This document shows positions 1 to 11,903 of a stretch of DNA of 64,000 bases, piece after piece. This stretch comes from Rhineura floridana (Eukaryota; Chordata; Lepidosauria; Squamata; Rhineuridae). Numbering within the stretch: position 1 is the first letter of the stretch; each line of letters begins with the position of its first letter. The position numbers were made by a program, and so were the translations under genes. The notes beneath the pieces are model-generated. The model saw nothing but the letters and a program-made list of their open reading frames with translations, searched no databases and had not been told where the DNA came from. The DNA is taken from the NCBI RefSeq assembly GCF_030035675.1, contig NC_084485.1, positions 94,632,838-94,696,837 on the forward strand. The letters run 5' to 3'.

Positions 1-109
1 CCAGTTTCATAAAATATAAAACTGCATTTAACATAATGCAACATTTGGCTTGTAGACACTCTCTTTAGTTTTTGTACATTTCCCTTACTTTTTGCATTTT
101 GCTTTACAG

Positions 110-248
110 AGTAAATTCTTTCCAGACGTACCCAAAGCCAGCACAGCCCAGGAAGCACTATGGAAAGCGATTCCATTCTTCTCTGGCCTGCAAGCTGAAG
201 ATGGCCACTGGCCCATGGAGTGCTCTGGGGTCCTCTCCCTTGCACCAG
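110..248 (+). CDS. LSS-like exon, human residues ~62-107
   Basis: The acceptor is TTTACAG and the donor GTACAG. The peptide contains GLQAEDGHW, an invariant LSS stretch, and ends in phase 1 within the Gly codon. At the position of human cavity Tyr98 (GDYGG) this copy reads MECSG, so the tyrosine is replaced by cysteine. It is the first exon in the window; upstream coding sequence (human residues 1-61) lies outside. Confidence 0.85.
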
Positions 249-432
249 GTACAGTGACCATAACAGATTCACCACATGTCAGTGAACTGCCTAAGACACA
301 TCCTGTGCCACAAATTTATTTCTCTTTTTACTAGATAGACTAAGCAAAGCCTCTTAAAGTACAGAGCTGTTTCTATCATAGTAACATAGGAAACTGCCGT
401 ACACTATTGGTCCATCTATTTCACTAGTCATA

Positions 433-822
433 CAGCTGGTATAGCACAATGGGGAGGAGAGCCTGGCTGGGAGTACAGAGTCTGTGAGTTCAAATCCCCG
501 CTCGGGTCTCCTGGGTGTCAAGGGCCAGCTAAAGATCACCCCCACAGTGAATGGCTCAGGGGTTATGTGCCCTGCCACCTGTGCAGCCGTGGGCAAGCTG
601 CATAGTCCCAAGGAGCCCAGCTGCCCCCCAGCTGGCAGTTGCGGACAAAGAAGGGGCTGGCTTGTGCAGCTGTGGCAAGCTGAGCAGGCCCTAGCCAGCT
701 GGGGAGGACTAGCCTCAGAGGGTGGCAATGGTAAACCCCCTCTGAATACTGCTTACCATGAAAACCCTATTCATAGGGTAACATAAGTCAGGATGAACTT
801 GAAGGCAGTCCATTTCCATTTC
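433..822 (+). mobile_element. tRNA-derived SINE
   Basis: A tRNA-like head contains the B-box-like GTTCAAATCCC near 488. A GC-rich body and a 3' part resembling the common squamate ending (CATAAGTCAGGATGAACTTG, ACTTGAAGGCAGTCC) follow. It lies in the first intron of the LSS-like gene. The class is clear; the subfamily is not. Confidence 0.5.
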
Positions 823-869
823 ACTAGTGTCAACACTGAACTGGTGGTGACTCTCCATGGTTTCAGTCA

Positions 870-962
870 GGGATCTTCCCCAGCTCTTCTTAGAGGTGCC
901 AGGGACTGAACTCAGGACTTTCTGCATCCAAAGCATGGGATACAACTGAGCTATGTCTCTTT
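870..962 (-). mobile_element. tRNA-derived SINE fragment
   Basis: On the minus strand an A-box-like CATAGCTCAGTTG is followed by a B-box-like AGTTCAGTCCC. This is the tRNA-Ala-like head also seen at 48.7 and 55.4 kb. The copy is old and truncated. Confidence 0.5.
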
Positions 963-1856
963 CCAATGAAGCCAGAATTTTCCAGTAGCTTTTAGGACAA
1001 GGAGACCCCACATATGGCATCTTAAAGACAACCAAGGGCATGTATATATGTATACATACATATGTGCTGCAACACCTCCCTCCCATTACTGTATTTTTAA
1101 TGTAATGTGCATTTTTCCCCGTGGGGCAAGCCTAGCTCTTCCTATGTTCAGAATGCAACTGACAAATATATTAATCAAATATTAGTTCAGTTTATTTTCT
1201 TGACTCTCTGTTCCATGCTTCAGGTAGGCTGCCTGCCTTTTTAAAAGAAAAGAAAAGTGAAAGTGCTAAATTTATGTTTATTCAATTGTATTAAATATGT
1301 TGTCCATTTTTTAAAAAAGAAGAGAAAAGCACAATCTTTTTAAAAAATAGCTGAAAAACTTCCTGAGACAGGGAGAGAAGGGGAGGCAACGAGAGGTGGT
1401 TTTATAGTATCCCAGTACCAATCAGCCAGAACCATGCACCAGCTAGCTTCTGCTGCTAACATGCTGAAATGATCTCCTGTTTTCTTGATCCAGAAGAGGA
1501 TGGTGCATTTCCATAGTAGGCTCACATCTGTACACACCTTAAAGCTACAATCTTGTGCCCACTGACTTAGGGGTAAGCCCCATTGAATGAAGTGGAACTT
1601 CTGTGTGAACATATATAGAATCAGGATGTAACTTATTGTCACTTGAACAAGAGACACCTTATTAGATACCTGTACAATGCATTTGATGGCCAAACAACAC
1701 ATTATACTCAAATGTGTGTAACTGTAACTCGGTGGTGTCTGTTTTTGTTTTAAAAGGCACTTTCGGACAGGACCATTGAAAGCATAAAAGAAATGGAGAC
1801 CCTTAACCGTTTCTCCTTCTACTATTCCCCTCACTCAAAGAGACCGAACAGACCAT

Positions 1857-1967
1857 ACATTTAAAGCACACAACTTTCCCCAAAGAATCCTGGGGACTGT
1901 TGCTTTATGAAGGGTAAGCTACAGTTCCCAAGATTCTTTGGGGGAAGCAATATGGTTTAAATGTGCT
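1857..1967. mobile_element. Short palindromic DNA-transposon relic (MITE-like)
   Basis: Two inverted arms carry TTCCCCAAAGAATCCTGGG and its near-complement AGATTCTTTGGGGGAAG, with CATTTAAA and TTTAAATG at the ends. The same arms recur near 20.0-20.2 and 39.8-39.9 kb, so this is an interspersed family. Confidence 0.5.
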
Positions 1968-2705
1968 ATAAACATATGGCGTGTATGCAGCTGAAATCAC
2001 CCTCAGTGGGAGATTTGGAGCAGAGCAATCCAAGCTGGAAAGAGTTTAAATGCCCTTCCACGTGATGCCACTTCTCAATCACCCCTCCCAAAGTAGCTGG
2101 GAAAACCACCAGTTTTCTTTAACAAAAAGAATAATACGTTCCATGCATTTGTGTAGCTTATTTTGTTATATTTGATTTCTATTTAAAATGTTTATAGCTG
2201 CCTTTTTGTAGCTTGGAATAGCTTATATGAGATAAAACAGATAGTTAAGTTACAATAAAATGGGCAAAAAAAGTAGCATTTTGCCTATGAAACCCCATGC
2301 TATAAAAACCTGTGGGTTGTTCTTGTTTTGGTGCCTCAGGATTCTTTGTTCTAAATAATTACTGGAGGGATTTAACCTTGCCTCTGCTAAACTAGTTTTC
2401 CTCTTCTTGAGTAAGCAAAGATGTGTATCTTCTTTGCACAAGTCCAGCCTGCCTTTGGTCACCTTCCTGGAACAGTTTTCCTCTCGGAATTGCTTACGGT
2501 TAAATTTTCATCTTTTTTTTAAAAAAAACATTTCCCCATGTTAAAGAAAAATAGGTCCAGCCTTTCTTACAAAGAAAAATACCTCTTTGGTATGTTCCAA
2601 ACAGAGGGATAATCCATTGGGCATGATTCGGGCCATTGCTGGCACAATGACAGAGAGCTGTATGAGGAAGACATGGTTGCCACATGTGACCTGTGTACCA
2701 AGAGG

Positions 2706-3093
2706 GATGGGACAGAAATTTGATTCAGTTTTCATTTAAAGATGAACCTACTTTATTTGCACTTTCCAAAACAATACAAGAACTGAAACAAAGCTATCCT
2801 TCAAAATTCGCACGTCTCCAAATTTTGCAATGCAGTTCTCCAGCCAAATAAGGTGTACAAAAATGCTTATACTAGGGTAAGGTGTGTTTATAAATGCATA
2901 TATTAATGAAAATAATATAGACAAATGCATAAGATTAGGGGAAATTGCTTTGTAAAAGTGTGTATACTAAAATGCTGATGAATGTTCCTGAGGACTTTTA
3001 AAAAATCACAAACTAATGTGAGAATGTGAACTGAACTTAAGACTGGAATAATAAGAAACTGAAATTGACAGATTCAACCATCCCTTCATGCAG
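2706..3093 (+). mobile_element. hAT-type MITE, family M1, copy 1
   Basis: It matches the M1 family: a 5' part with TTTGATTCAGTT, an internal ladder of AAAATGCATATATTA-like units about 35-45 bp apart, and a 3' part with GAAATTGACAGAT. Other copies are near 10.5, 17.4, 22.7 (reversed), 44.4, 47.1, 47.5 (reversed) and 62.1 kb. The target duplication is not clear in this copy. Confidence 0.55.
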
Positions 3094-3149
3094 AAAGTCC
3101 CGGGTTCAATCTTTGGCATCTCCAGACAGGAGCAGGTAACACCCACACC

Positions 3150-3266
3150 CAGAGCTTGGAAAAGTTACTTTTTTGAACTACAACTCCCATCAGCCCCAGC
3201 CAGCATGGCCACTGGATTGGGCTGATGGGAGTTGTAGTTCAAAAAAAGTAACTTTTCCAAGCTCTG
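3150..3266. mobile_element. Near-perfect palindromic hAT MITE, 117 bp
   Basis: Termini are CAGAGCTTGG and CCAAGCTCTG. The two arms of about 47 bp are almost perfectly complementary and include ACTCCCATCAGCCCC on one side and CTGATGGGAGTTGTAGT on the other. The flanks are an exact 8-bp target duplication, CCCACACC, at 3142-3149 and 3267-3274. Eight-bp duplications are typical of hAT transposases. Confidence 0.85.
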
Positions 3267-3691
3267 CCCACACCCCTGCTTGAAACCTGGATGGACCAAC
3301 AATTTGGAAGTACTCCACTGAGAAGGCTGCCACCTGCAGTTCAGTGGTTTACCACATGGGGGAGATGCATGCAGCTCCAGGCAATCACTTATTGTAAGCA
3401 GCATGCAGCATTCAATGGTGTGGGTGGAAATTATGCCAAAAAAGTGAGCAACTATTAATAAAATGCTATCTAACAATAGCTTCTAGTAAAGGAGCTGATG
3501 CAATGCTCTTTTGCCTGAACTTGCTAGGTAATGAAATCTTGGATCTTTTTCTTCTGTTTCAAGCTAGTAAAAAAAAGGGGGGGATACAAAAGCACAAGTT
3601 ATGCTTAGATATCCAAAGCAGGCGATTTATTGGCAAATCAGACCAAAACTGAGATTGCCAAGTATTATATATAATCTCTTTCATCAAACAG

Positions 3692-3800
3692 GTCTTTTAT
3701 TTGCATGTTATGGTGCCAAGATCTTACTGCCAGAAGAAGTCAAGAAAGAGTTGCTGCGTTATATACTCTCGAAACAGCTTCCAGATGGTGGCTGGGGTCT
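3692..3800 (+). CDS. LSS-like exon, human residues ~107-143
   Basis: The acceptor AACAG is followed by two bases that complete the split Gly codon. The peptide ends KQLPDGGWGL, the first QW-type repeat, aligned with human VQLPDGGWGL. The donor is GTGAGT, leaving phase 2. Confidence 0.9.
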
Positions 3801-4230
3801 GTGAGTAGTCTAAAGAGGGCATGAGCTTCTCTCTCTTTCGCTGGGACAGATGTTCTAATTCTATATCTCTGTCTTGGACTGGTGATGTAGTTCCCATGTG
3901 GAGGCTATTTCAAATCACTTCTGCATTCTGCTGGCTTCTGACAATGAGCTATACACACTGTGTGGCACCAAGGTAGATGACCAGAATGCAAATTGTGCTC
4001 AGTGCGTACTGAAGCTGTCCAGTTGTGGCATAGGGGGGAAATGGGGCATGGGGAGAGAGGGAAGGCTGCAATAATGGAGAAATACTCTCTGACATTGCTA
4101 TTGCCTTTGAAGAGCAACATCTGTAGGAAGTATTCCAATTGATGAATGGTCTGGTAAATCCAGGTTGTGTCCATCCAAAAACTGTATCCCTTCAATCCTA
4201 TCATGAACCACTTAATTTGCATGCAAAATT

Positions 4231-5151
4231 GTTCAGGGTTTGGCTCAGCACAAGATCAGCTTTATTTGTCTGGACTAGTACTGCTCGTGGGGGACAAAAG
4301 AAGGTTGGGAACTGTTGACCTGAAGTTCAATGGGGTGAGTTTACCCCTGAAGGACCAGGTCCGCAGCCTCGGGGTTGTACTTGATTCCAAGCTGTCCATG
4401 GAGGCTCAGATTTCGGCAGTGAGCCGGGCAGCTTGGTATCAACTACACCTCATACGTAGGCTGCAACCCTACCTTCCTGTTCATCAGCTCCCACTGGTGG
4501 TACACGCCCTGGTCACCTCTCGATTAGATTACTGTAATGCGCTCTACGTGGGGTTACCCTTGAAAACGGTCCGGAAACTACAACTTATACAAAATGCGGC
4601 GGCTCGACTACTTACAAACAGTCGTCGCCGGGACCACATCACGCCAGTGTTGTTCGATCTACACTGGCTTCCAGTTGTTTTCTGGGCCCAATTCAAGGTG
4701 TTGGTATTAACCTTTAAATCCCTATACAGTCTTGGCCCAGTTTATCTAAAGGAGCGCCTTCAACGCCACCAATTATGCCGCCTGACAAGATCGGCCACAC
4801 AAGGCCTTCTCTCAGTCCCGCCAACCAAATTAGCTAGATTGGTGGGAACTAGAGAGAGGGCCTTTTCAGTGGCGGCCCCTACCCTCTGGAACTCCCTCCC
4901 ACAAGATCTTCGGCACACCTCTTCCCTGAATATGTTCCGAAAGGCCTTAAAGACCTGGCTTTTTCAACAGGCTTTTGGGATTTCTGGGGAAGCTTAATGT
5001 TCTTATGATTGAAATGCCTCCTACCCTGTATTGTTGTTATCTTAATTTATATTGTTATATTGTATTTTATTGTATTGTATTCTGCTGCATTTTATTATAT
5101 GTACGTCGCCTAGAGTGGCCATCGGCCAGATAGGCGACACATAAATTAAAA

Positions 5152-5195
<44 letters not shown>
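4231..5195 (+). mobile_element. L2/CR1-type LINE, 3' fragment with (ATT)n tail
   Basis: An open frame ending at 4997 encodes the C-terminal part of a non-LTR reverse transcriptase, including VTSRLDYCNALYVGLP, LQLIQNAAARLL, HITPVLFDLHWLP and FSVAAPTLWNSLP. These are standard L2/CR1-clade motifs. The fragment is 5'-truncated with no endonuclease or catalytic RT core, followed by a short 3' UTR and an (ATT)n tract. It lies in an intron of the LSS-like gene, same strand. The intact tail suggests it is younger than the other LINE pieces here. Confidence 0.8.
5150..5195 (+). repeat. (ATT)n microsatellite
   Basis: A pure ATT run of about 15 units sits at the 3' end of the LINE fragment, the usual place for tail-derived microsatellites. 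Confidence 0.9.
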
Positions 5196-5196
<1 letters not shown>

Positions 5197-5512
5197 ATCA
5201 ACTGGTACTTGGGTTGCTGAGAGGATCTCAGGCCCATGCTGGTGGGGGAAGGGGGAATTCAAAGAGCTACATATCCTTCATTAAGGCGTTTTTTTTTTTT
5301 TTTTAAAGCAAACAGAAAACAAAAGAATGCCTTCTGTAGTGTCCAGGTTAATGACTACCTGGCTGGGTATATGTGAGGCAAATTCTCCGAGAAGTTTTTG
5401 AATTGAAGGGAATGCACCAGAAGAATGGAGACTATAAACATCAAAGAGATTTTTAAACATCCAGACACACTGGTCTCTTTTCTGATGGTTCTTTGATCTC
5501 TCTTAATGATAG

Positions 5513-5634
5513 CCATCTTAAGGAACAGTCAACAGTAGTTGGCACAGCCTTCAATTATATAGCTATGAGAATCCTTGGACTTGGACCTGACCATCCAGAT
5601 GTAGTGCGGGCTCGGATAAATCTCCATAAGAAAG
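5513..5634 (+). CDS. LSS-like exon, human residues ~143-184
   Basis: The acceptor is GATAG and the donor GTAAGC. The peptide includes [19 protein letters not shown] and ends NLHKK plus a split Gly, matching human STVFGTALNYVSLRILGVG...ILHKKG. Confidence 0.9.
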
Positions 5635-5639
5635 GTAAG

Positions 5640-7340
5640 CAATCAAACCAGAAATCTCTGGTAAGACTGACTCAATCCATAAGCTAGAGAGTAGGGCCCA
5701 AGAGAAACTGCAGGCCCTGATGTTGTACAATTATGTGGGAGCACCTGCCTCTTCTTATTTCTTCTTTTTTTAGTGGGTCCTTTTACTTCTCTATAGGTTA
5801 GAACATGGATAACACTCCTATCATCTGAAAGAAGATTGCCCATCATGATTTTTTTCTTTCTGTTATTTCCTCCTCTAAAATTTAGGTTGGGAACTCTTGG
5901 GGGCAGGAATCTGCCCTTTTATCACTCTCCATAAAGCACAATATGCTTTGGTAACATATTATTTGATGATTATAAGTACTAGGCATGAGGAAAATAAAAG
6001 CCCTGCCCTCTTTACTGCAGTAACATTCACAATGGATTTAAATTTAAAGACACAGGGGAAGAGAGATGGTCATCTCTGTTTGAATACAGGCTGAAAAAAC
6101 ACACATGTAGCATATGGTTCGAAGACAAGCAGAGCTCCCAGATCATCTCTGGATAAGTTGTGTAGTTACTTTCCAGTACATAAAAAATGAGGAGGGGGAT
6201 TCAACCCATTCAGAAATATTGCACTGAGCATAGCTGAAGGTTGTGCAACTGCTACTGGACTTGATGGAACTCCATTAGCCCTTTGCTAAACAGAACAGAA
6301 GCCGTCATTGCTGACAGTTTGGCTCACCTGTTCAATAAGTAGATATCCCTGGGTGCTGTGTTGATATATTTATTACATTTATACCCTACTTTTCCTCTAA
6401 TGAACTCAAAGCGGTGTCCATGGTTCTCCTCCTGTAGTCCCTTTTCCCCCAGCACCACATTCCAACTGGGAACAGCCTTCTATGCTTCCCTTTGGGGTGC
6501 AGATGCTTCCACTTGTAGATCATATTCTTGTATGTTCGTGGCACATTTTTTTTGGATCTTCCATCGATTTTTTCCTGGGTTGTCATATTTTAAAACAGTT
6601 ATATCTAATGAGGATTATTTGGTAGAACTATTGTAACCAACAACCTGAGTGACATTCAAAGAAATAACCTGTCGTGCAGGCAGTATGCCTTCAGGCGATT
6701 ACCACCATTGTTTGAGGGGAAGAACTGGGACATCCTTGTTGGGCCTGCCCCTCCCATCATGTCCCCATCACCTGGCCCCACAGCCCTTCACACAAAGGTC
6801 TGTCTGCAGCAGGGAGTCTGCTGTGCTTGTGTGGGCTTCCCATGCATTTTACAGTCCTGCACAGTGAGGGTTCTAATTGCAAAGGGGGCCTACACAGGAG
6901 CAGCAGGCTGCCTGCTGTAGTCCTTTGCTCTCCAATGAGTGGAGGGTGGCAGGGCCAGCAAGCATAGCACCTTTCTCCCCCTCATATGACGAGGGCATAA
7001 TGCCTGCATCGAGCTACTGTTTGACAGGGTTAAATATGAATGAAATTGCACTTCTTATACTTACGTTGTCTGCTATGGCTGAGAGGAGAGCTGAAAAACC
7101 ACATGTGATATGTCTCTCTGTAAATAATTGACACAATCCTAGAAAACAAAAGAAAGTTAGGATTAAATGTCTTTCTTATGTTTCTGTGCAGAAGAGGGTC
7201 TTCCCAAATACATTTCCCTTGCCCCTTTATTGTTTTGCAAGGCAATCAGCATATCTAGGTTTTCACGGGCGGTTTCTTTGACTTTGCTCCCTTCAGTCTC
7301 CAGCATGAGATCTTTGAATAAAATATTTTGATGATTCTCT
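5640..7340 (+). other. LSS-like intron with little recognisable content
   Basis: A short LINE/SINE tail (TTTATACCCTACTTTTCCTC near 6375) is the only recognisable repeat. I see no exon-like ORF with splice sites and no homology to the surrounding gene. Confidence 0.4.
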
Positions 7341-7346
7341 TTCCAG

Positions 7347-7443
7347 GTGGTGCTCTTGGAATTCCGCATTTGGGTAAAGTTTGGCTGGCTGTTATGAATT
7401 TGTACAGCTGGGAGGGAATGAATTCACCATTTCCAGAGTTGTG
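7347..7443 (+). CDS. LSS-like exon, human residues ~184-216
   Basis: The acceptor is TTCCAG and the donor GTATGT, phase 2. The peptide [17 protein letters not shown] matches human GKFWLAVLNVYSWEGLN. Human cavity residue Trp192 (IPSWGK) is leucine here (IPHLGK). Confidence 0.9.
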
Positions 7444-8176
7444 GTATGTGCTCTAAAGTTTATTGATTTCCCCCCCCCCCACCATCAATCATGTGCCGCC
7501 AAAGAAAGGTCTCTGCAGCATTATTACTCAGTGGATAAATCCTTCACTAAATAACAGTGACTTGGAAATGGAGACTTCTTGTGTTAATTTTCACCACTTG
7601 TGTCTGTTTCACAGAAACTATTCCTCGCAGGTTTGCTCATACAGGTCACTCAGATGACAAATATCTACTCACATGCGTCAGAGTGAGGTATGCTTGGAAG
7701 TCCAGAACAAGGTTGGCGTACCTATTTCTCATTGATAAATAGAAACATGTCATGGATGTGGCATATGGTCCACCTGAATGAGCAAAAAGGGCAGGGAGTA
7801 AATGGCCAGTTGTAGCTCATAGGCCTGAGATATGACAAAGAGTGTGTCCATCTTAGGACTATTTTAAGCAAGAGGTCATCAGAAGCTTGCAAAGGATTCT
7901 AGATTACATGACTACTCTAAATGTGGAACTACATGGATAAACTAATGATAAGACCATTTGGTTTCTGTGACTAGTGAATTCTTGTCTATCACATATATTT
8001 TCTTGACAGGAGCAATCATGGGGAGAAAAAGAGGTTTTTAATATATGTATTTGTATGTATAATAGCTTGCTTATGTGCAGCCATCTCCAACATGGTGCTG
8101 GGGATCCCATGGTCTCTGCCTTTTTGATGGGCTTGGGATTACAAAATGCAACCACTGAGATGCTGTTATGTGCCCA

Positions 8177-8287
8177 GTAATTGGAACACATTATACCAGT
8201 ATTGCACTGGTTACCTATTCATTTTCATATTCAATTTGAAGTGCTGGTATTAACCTTTAAATGCTTTAATGTTCTAGGATCAGGTTA
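8177..8287 (+). mobile_element. L2/CR1 LINE fragment
   Basis: The translation HIIPVLHWLPIHF...FEVLVLTFKCFN aligns with the HITPVLFDLHWLPV...FKVLVLTFKS part of the LINE at 4.2 kb. Only about 110 bp remain before the hAT element begins. Confidence 0.6.
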
Positions 8288-9620
8288 CTTTAACTCAGGA
8301 GTCACTAAACTTTTTGGACTAGTGGGCACCACAGCTTGGAAGCAATTCATTAGAAGTAACGAATTACTTTGAATTCATTACTTTTTTGAGGAACGAGTGG
8401 ATAATTCCTTTACATTTTGATTGTAATAGAACGAGGAGTAATTGTATTACTTTTGAGGAGTAATTGTAATGTTTCCAGCATTACCTTTGGGCATTACTTG
8501 GGGAGGAAGCAGGGGAAGTCTTCTGCTCCTCTGATTTGTGGATGAAAATCATGTGCTTCAGATTGGGCTTCTGTGCAGCCTCGTTCTTCCCTCGTGCTCT
8601 GTGGGTGAGTAGGAGGTGACAAGGGAGGAGGTGGAGAGTGAGATGGGGTGGAGTGGAGAAAACAATTGTTTAAAAAAATGGATGGTGGTGGTGAAGAATG
8701 GAGTGGAGGGAAAAAGGAGCCGGAGGGCAAGAACATGGATAAAGGAGGAGAAGGAGGCAGCAGCAGAATGGAGATAAAGAACTGTGGAGGTGAAAGATGA
8801 CAACATGTGTGTGTGTGTGTGTGAATACTGTGTTTGCACTTGGCACACAAAGTGGCCTCCACCACTCTCTCTGGCTATTGTGCTGCATTTGCAGTATTTA
8901 AACTTTTTTGCATCTCAGGAGAAAATGTTGTCTTGGGTGAGTGTCCCTTAGTTGGTGGCAGGGCAGGGTCTGGGAGGTGGTTAAGTGAGAGTGATTATGC
9001 TTGCTGGCTGAGTGGGGTGGGTTGTACTTGGTTTGACATGCAAAGATCTGAGTAGTGGCCTCTGTCTCCCTCCCTCCCCACCTCCCTTACCAGCGGAGAG
9101 ACCACCATTGCTATTTTATGGATAAAAATAATTATTCTACTGCCTCTGTATGTGTGTGTTTATTTTTAATGTTATTTGAGGCTACTTAGATGTGCAGCAG
9201 CCAAGGCCAGCACCTTGTAGGCATTTTTTTTTAAAAAGTAACTGAAATGTAATTGTAGTGATTACTTTTGAGAAAAAGTAATCAGTTACTTTCAGAGCAA
9301 CCGCAATTGTAATTACTACTTTTTGGGGCCATGTAATTGTAACTGCAATTTATTACTTTTAAAAAGTAATGTTCCACGTTCTGGTGGGCACATTTCTAAT
9401 TTTGAGGAAGTGCTGTGGGTGCCAGTCACAATATAGCTGCCATGGGGGTGTAGCTCAACACAAAATGGTTGCTATGGATGTGGCATAATACAAAATCGCT
9501 GCTATATCCAAAAGAACAGAAAAGAGACAGGACAAAATGGTTCCGGTGAGTTCTCCTCCCATCAGTTGTCCCATAAGTGAGGAAAACACACTTATATCAG
9601 TTACAGTCACCACCACCACA
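8288..9620 (+). mobile_element. hAT (Charlie-like) element, interrupted by a nested hAT insertion
   Basis: The ends of this family (TTTTTGGACYAGYGGGCAC, then AGTGCTGTGGGTGCCAGTCAC and blocks of ATGGCTGCCATGG) match the copy at 32968-33874 and, reversed, sequence at 13490-13795. It is split by another element at 8330-9383. The downstream half is recognisable to about 9.6 kb. Confidence 0.55.
8330..9383. mobile_element. Nested hAT-type element, 1,054 bp
   Basis: It is flanked by an exact 8-bp duplication, GTGGGCAC (8322-8329 and 9384-9391). The termini CACAGCTTGGAA and TTCCACGTTCTG form an imperfect inverted repeat related to the CAGAGCTTGG termini at 3150. Subterminal arms of AAGTAACGAATTAC type on the left and AAAAGTAAT type on the right are also inverted. 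The interior holds a (TG)n run near 8810 and purine-rich sequence but no transposase ORF. Confidence 0.75.
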
Positions 9621-9679
9621 CTCGCAGAGAAAAGCTCTTGACACCTCTTCTCTGTTCAGAATGGATGGGAGGATATGGA

Positions 9680-10369
9680 CATGTTCAATTTAGTGGCTTA
9701 TCCACCTGGAAGCATTACTTCAAACTAAAGACACTGTTTTTACCTCTATTTTCTATTTGCACTGTCCACAGTAAGGGCTGAATGCCAGCTGCAAACATGG
9801 TGTTTTCTTTCACATTGAGGGGAAGGATCAATTATGCAGTTTCCTAATGACCATGCCCTCTAATTTAACATTTCCACTCCATTTGGTTGCCTGGCAACTG
9901 GTTCCATTTTTTTTAAAAAAAATCAGAAGTGCAATTATTTGTATTTTCACTGGTACAATACAGCTGAAATACAAATCTTTGTTTGAGCAGAGTTATGCTT
10001 TTGCACACAAGTTGTTTGCAGCAACATATAATAAGGCAAGCAGCACAGAGGAGAGCAGCTGGAAGTTGCTTGTCAGCTTACAGAAAATGAAATGAAAGAA
10101 GAGAGGAAGATATAGTGGGCATGGAGAGGGGAACAATTGACACACCCACCTAAAAGAAAAAGGAAAGCAACTGCAAGCACTAGGAATATAGTGAATATAT
10201 TTTTTCTTCCCTTTTTGTATTATCAGTGGATTGGGTTAGAATGGCTTTACAGAGGGAAAACTGTGTCATAGCTTCTGTTTGCCAGTAACGTAATGTGAAT
10301 GATGCAAATTAAAAGGAGATGTGAGTAGCACCAAAAACATAGTAAACCATCTTGTAGATGAGTCCTAGG
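9680..10369. mobile_element. Harbinger-like non-autonomous element H1, copy A
   Basis: It is homologous to copies at 35383-36242 (reversed) and 38740-39470. The termini GGCTTATCCACCTGG and TTGTAGATGAGTCC are inverted, and TAG occurs at both borders, fitting a 3-bp target duplication. Internal landmarks are AAAGACACTGTTTTTACC, TGCCAGCTGCAAACA and GATTGGGTTAGAATG. It encodes no protein. Confidence 0.6.
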
Positions 10370-10439
10370 AGAGTCTGAGCCTCTGCAAACAGGAATTATG
10401 CAGGAAGAGCACAGTCTTTCATGCTTCATGGATTTTTGG

Positions 10440-10678
10440 GGGGATATTTGCTGAGACCTTTTGTGGGCCCCATAGAAGGCATTTTTGCTTGCAAAAATGT
10501 GTATCTTAGATACAAAAATACATATATGAGTATAAAAATACATGTCTTATGTGAAAATGTGTATGAATTCATGAGGAGTTAAAAAAACAAAAAATCTGCT
10601 GTGGAAGTGGAGTGAAATTAAGATTGGAAAAATGAGGAACTAGGAGAAAGTGAAATGGACTCATCCCTCCATATATGT
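10440..10678 (+). mobile_element. hAT-type MITE M1, partial copy
   Basis: The AAAAATGTGTAT and AAAAATACATAT ladder is followed by GAAATTAAGATTGGAAAAATG and the terminal ACTCATCCCTCC, matching the 3' half of M1. The 5' half is absent or unrecognisable. Confidence 0.5.
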
Positions 10679-10768
10679 GAGCATGAACCAGCCCTCAGTT
10701 GTACCCCTATGTCCAAGATCCTTGCTATTGCCTTCCATGAACCTATTTCTACCCTCTTTCTGAAACAG

Positions 10769-10904
10769 GCTCCTCTCTACATGGATACCAGGCCATCCCT
10801 CCACTTTCTGGTGTCACACCCGCCATATCACTCTTGTGATGTGCTACTGCTATGCCACCCGCCTGACTGTGGAAGAAGATGAATTGATCCAGAGTCTAAG
10901 GCAG
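10769..10904 (+). CDS. LSS-like exon, human residues ~216-261
   Basis: The acceptor is GAAACAG and the donor GTAAGG, phase 0. The peptide [13 protein letters not shown] matches human AHPSTLWCHCRQV. Cavity residues Trp230 and His232 are retained. It ends LIQSLRQ like human LVQSLRQ. Confidence 0.92.
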
Positions 10905-11794
10905 GTAAGGCAACATTCTCCAAACATCCCCTCCTTCTCTAGCAAAGTGGGACTATCATACTCACTCGTATATACATGAGGGATTGCTTGATTGTATTTA
11001 AAGTCCACAGGACATCCCTTTCTCTCTGTCTGTCTTCCACCCCCTTTCCCATTTTTCCTGACCTTGCTACCCTCATTTGGATGAGAGTCACATGAAATTA
11101 GGCCAAAGGCCCTAGGGTCACTTGTTTTCCACCTCATCATGTCTATGGTCTTTGCATGGGGAATACTAGGTCCTTCCTTACATGCCATTTTCCATATTAG
11201 GGCAAAAGAGGAGCATTATGCCAAGCGCAGAGCAGCAATGTCTCAAAATGCCGTGGGAAGATTTGGGGGGATAGGAGGAACACACTAGTTGGCCATCCCA
11301 ATTCTAAGGAAAATTAGCTTTGGGTGGGATAATTTGGAGTGGAGATGGTGCCCATGGCATCATCCTGACACACAAGTTTCTCCACCCATGCTTTTATTTT
11401 AATTTCTTTTAGCGTGTCAGTACTTCCAGCTCCACAGAGCGCTCCTTTAGCCCTGTGCCTCTTCTCCTAAAAGCTGACAAACAACTCTAATATTGCTGCT
11501 CCCACACTCTTGGTTTGATGTCTTTTTCTTTCTCCCTTTCTTTTGGGGTGGTGAGAGGGATTTTCTGCTCCCCTCTTCAGAACGACTGAAAATCAATCAG
11601 TGAAGAACTTAAATTTCCTACAGTGGATTCTCTTCTTAGCACAAAGCGTTACATTATGGGGGTACAGAACAGACTTTGCCATGCCAACATGAATTTGCTC
11701 CTTTTAAAACATCTGATATGACATTTGTCAAGTATACCCATATCATGCTCCTTATTTACTATGAAAGTCATTTCGCTTCATGCTTTCTATCTAG

Positions 11795-11903
11795 GAAATT
11801 TATGTGGAGGACTTCTCTAGCATTGATTGGCCAGCCCATAGGAACAATGTTGCCGAAACCGATTTGCAAGCTCCACACAGCTGGATGCTGGATGCTGCTT
11901 ATG
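11795..11903 (+). CDS. LSS-like exon, human residues ~262-298
   Basis: The acceptor is CTATCTAG and the donor GTAAAT. The peptide [20 protein letters not shown] matches human [20 protein letters not shown], followed by PHSW. Confidence 0.92.

Noticed and set aside
4167-4997. 276-aa open reading frame as a host gene
   Set aside because: It is the C-terminal reverse-transcriptase region of an L2/CR1-type LINE, followed by a LINE 3' end.
8494-8888. Pro/Ser/His-rich ORFs on the minus strand
   Set aside because: Low-complexity purine-rich DNA and a (TG)n run inside the nested hAT element.
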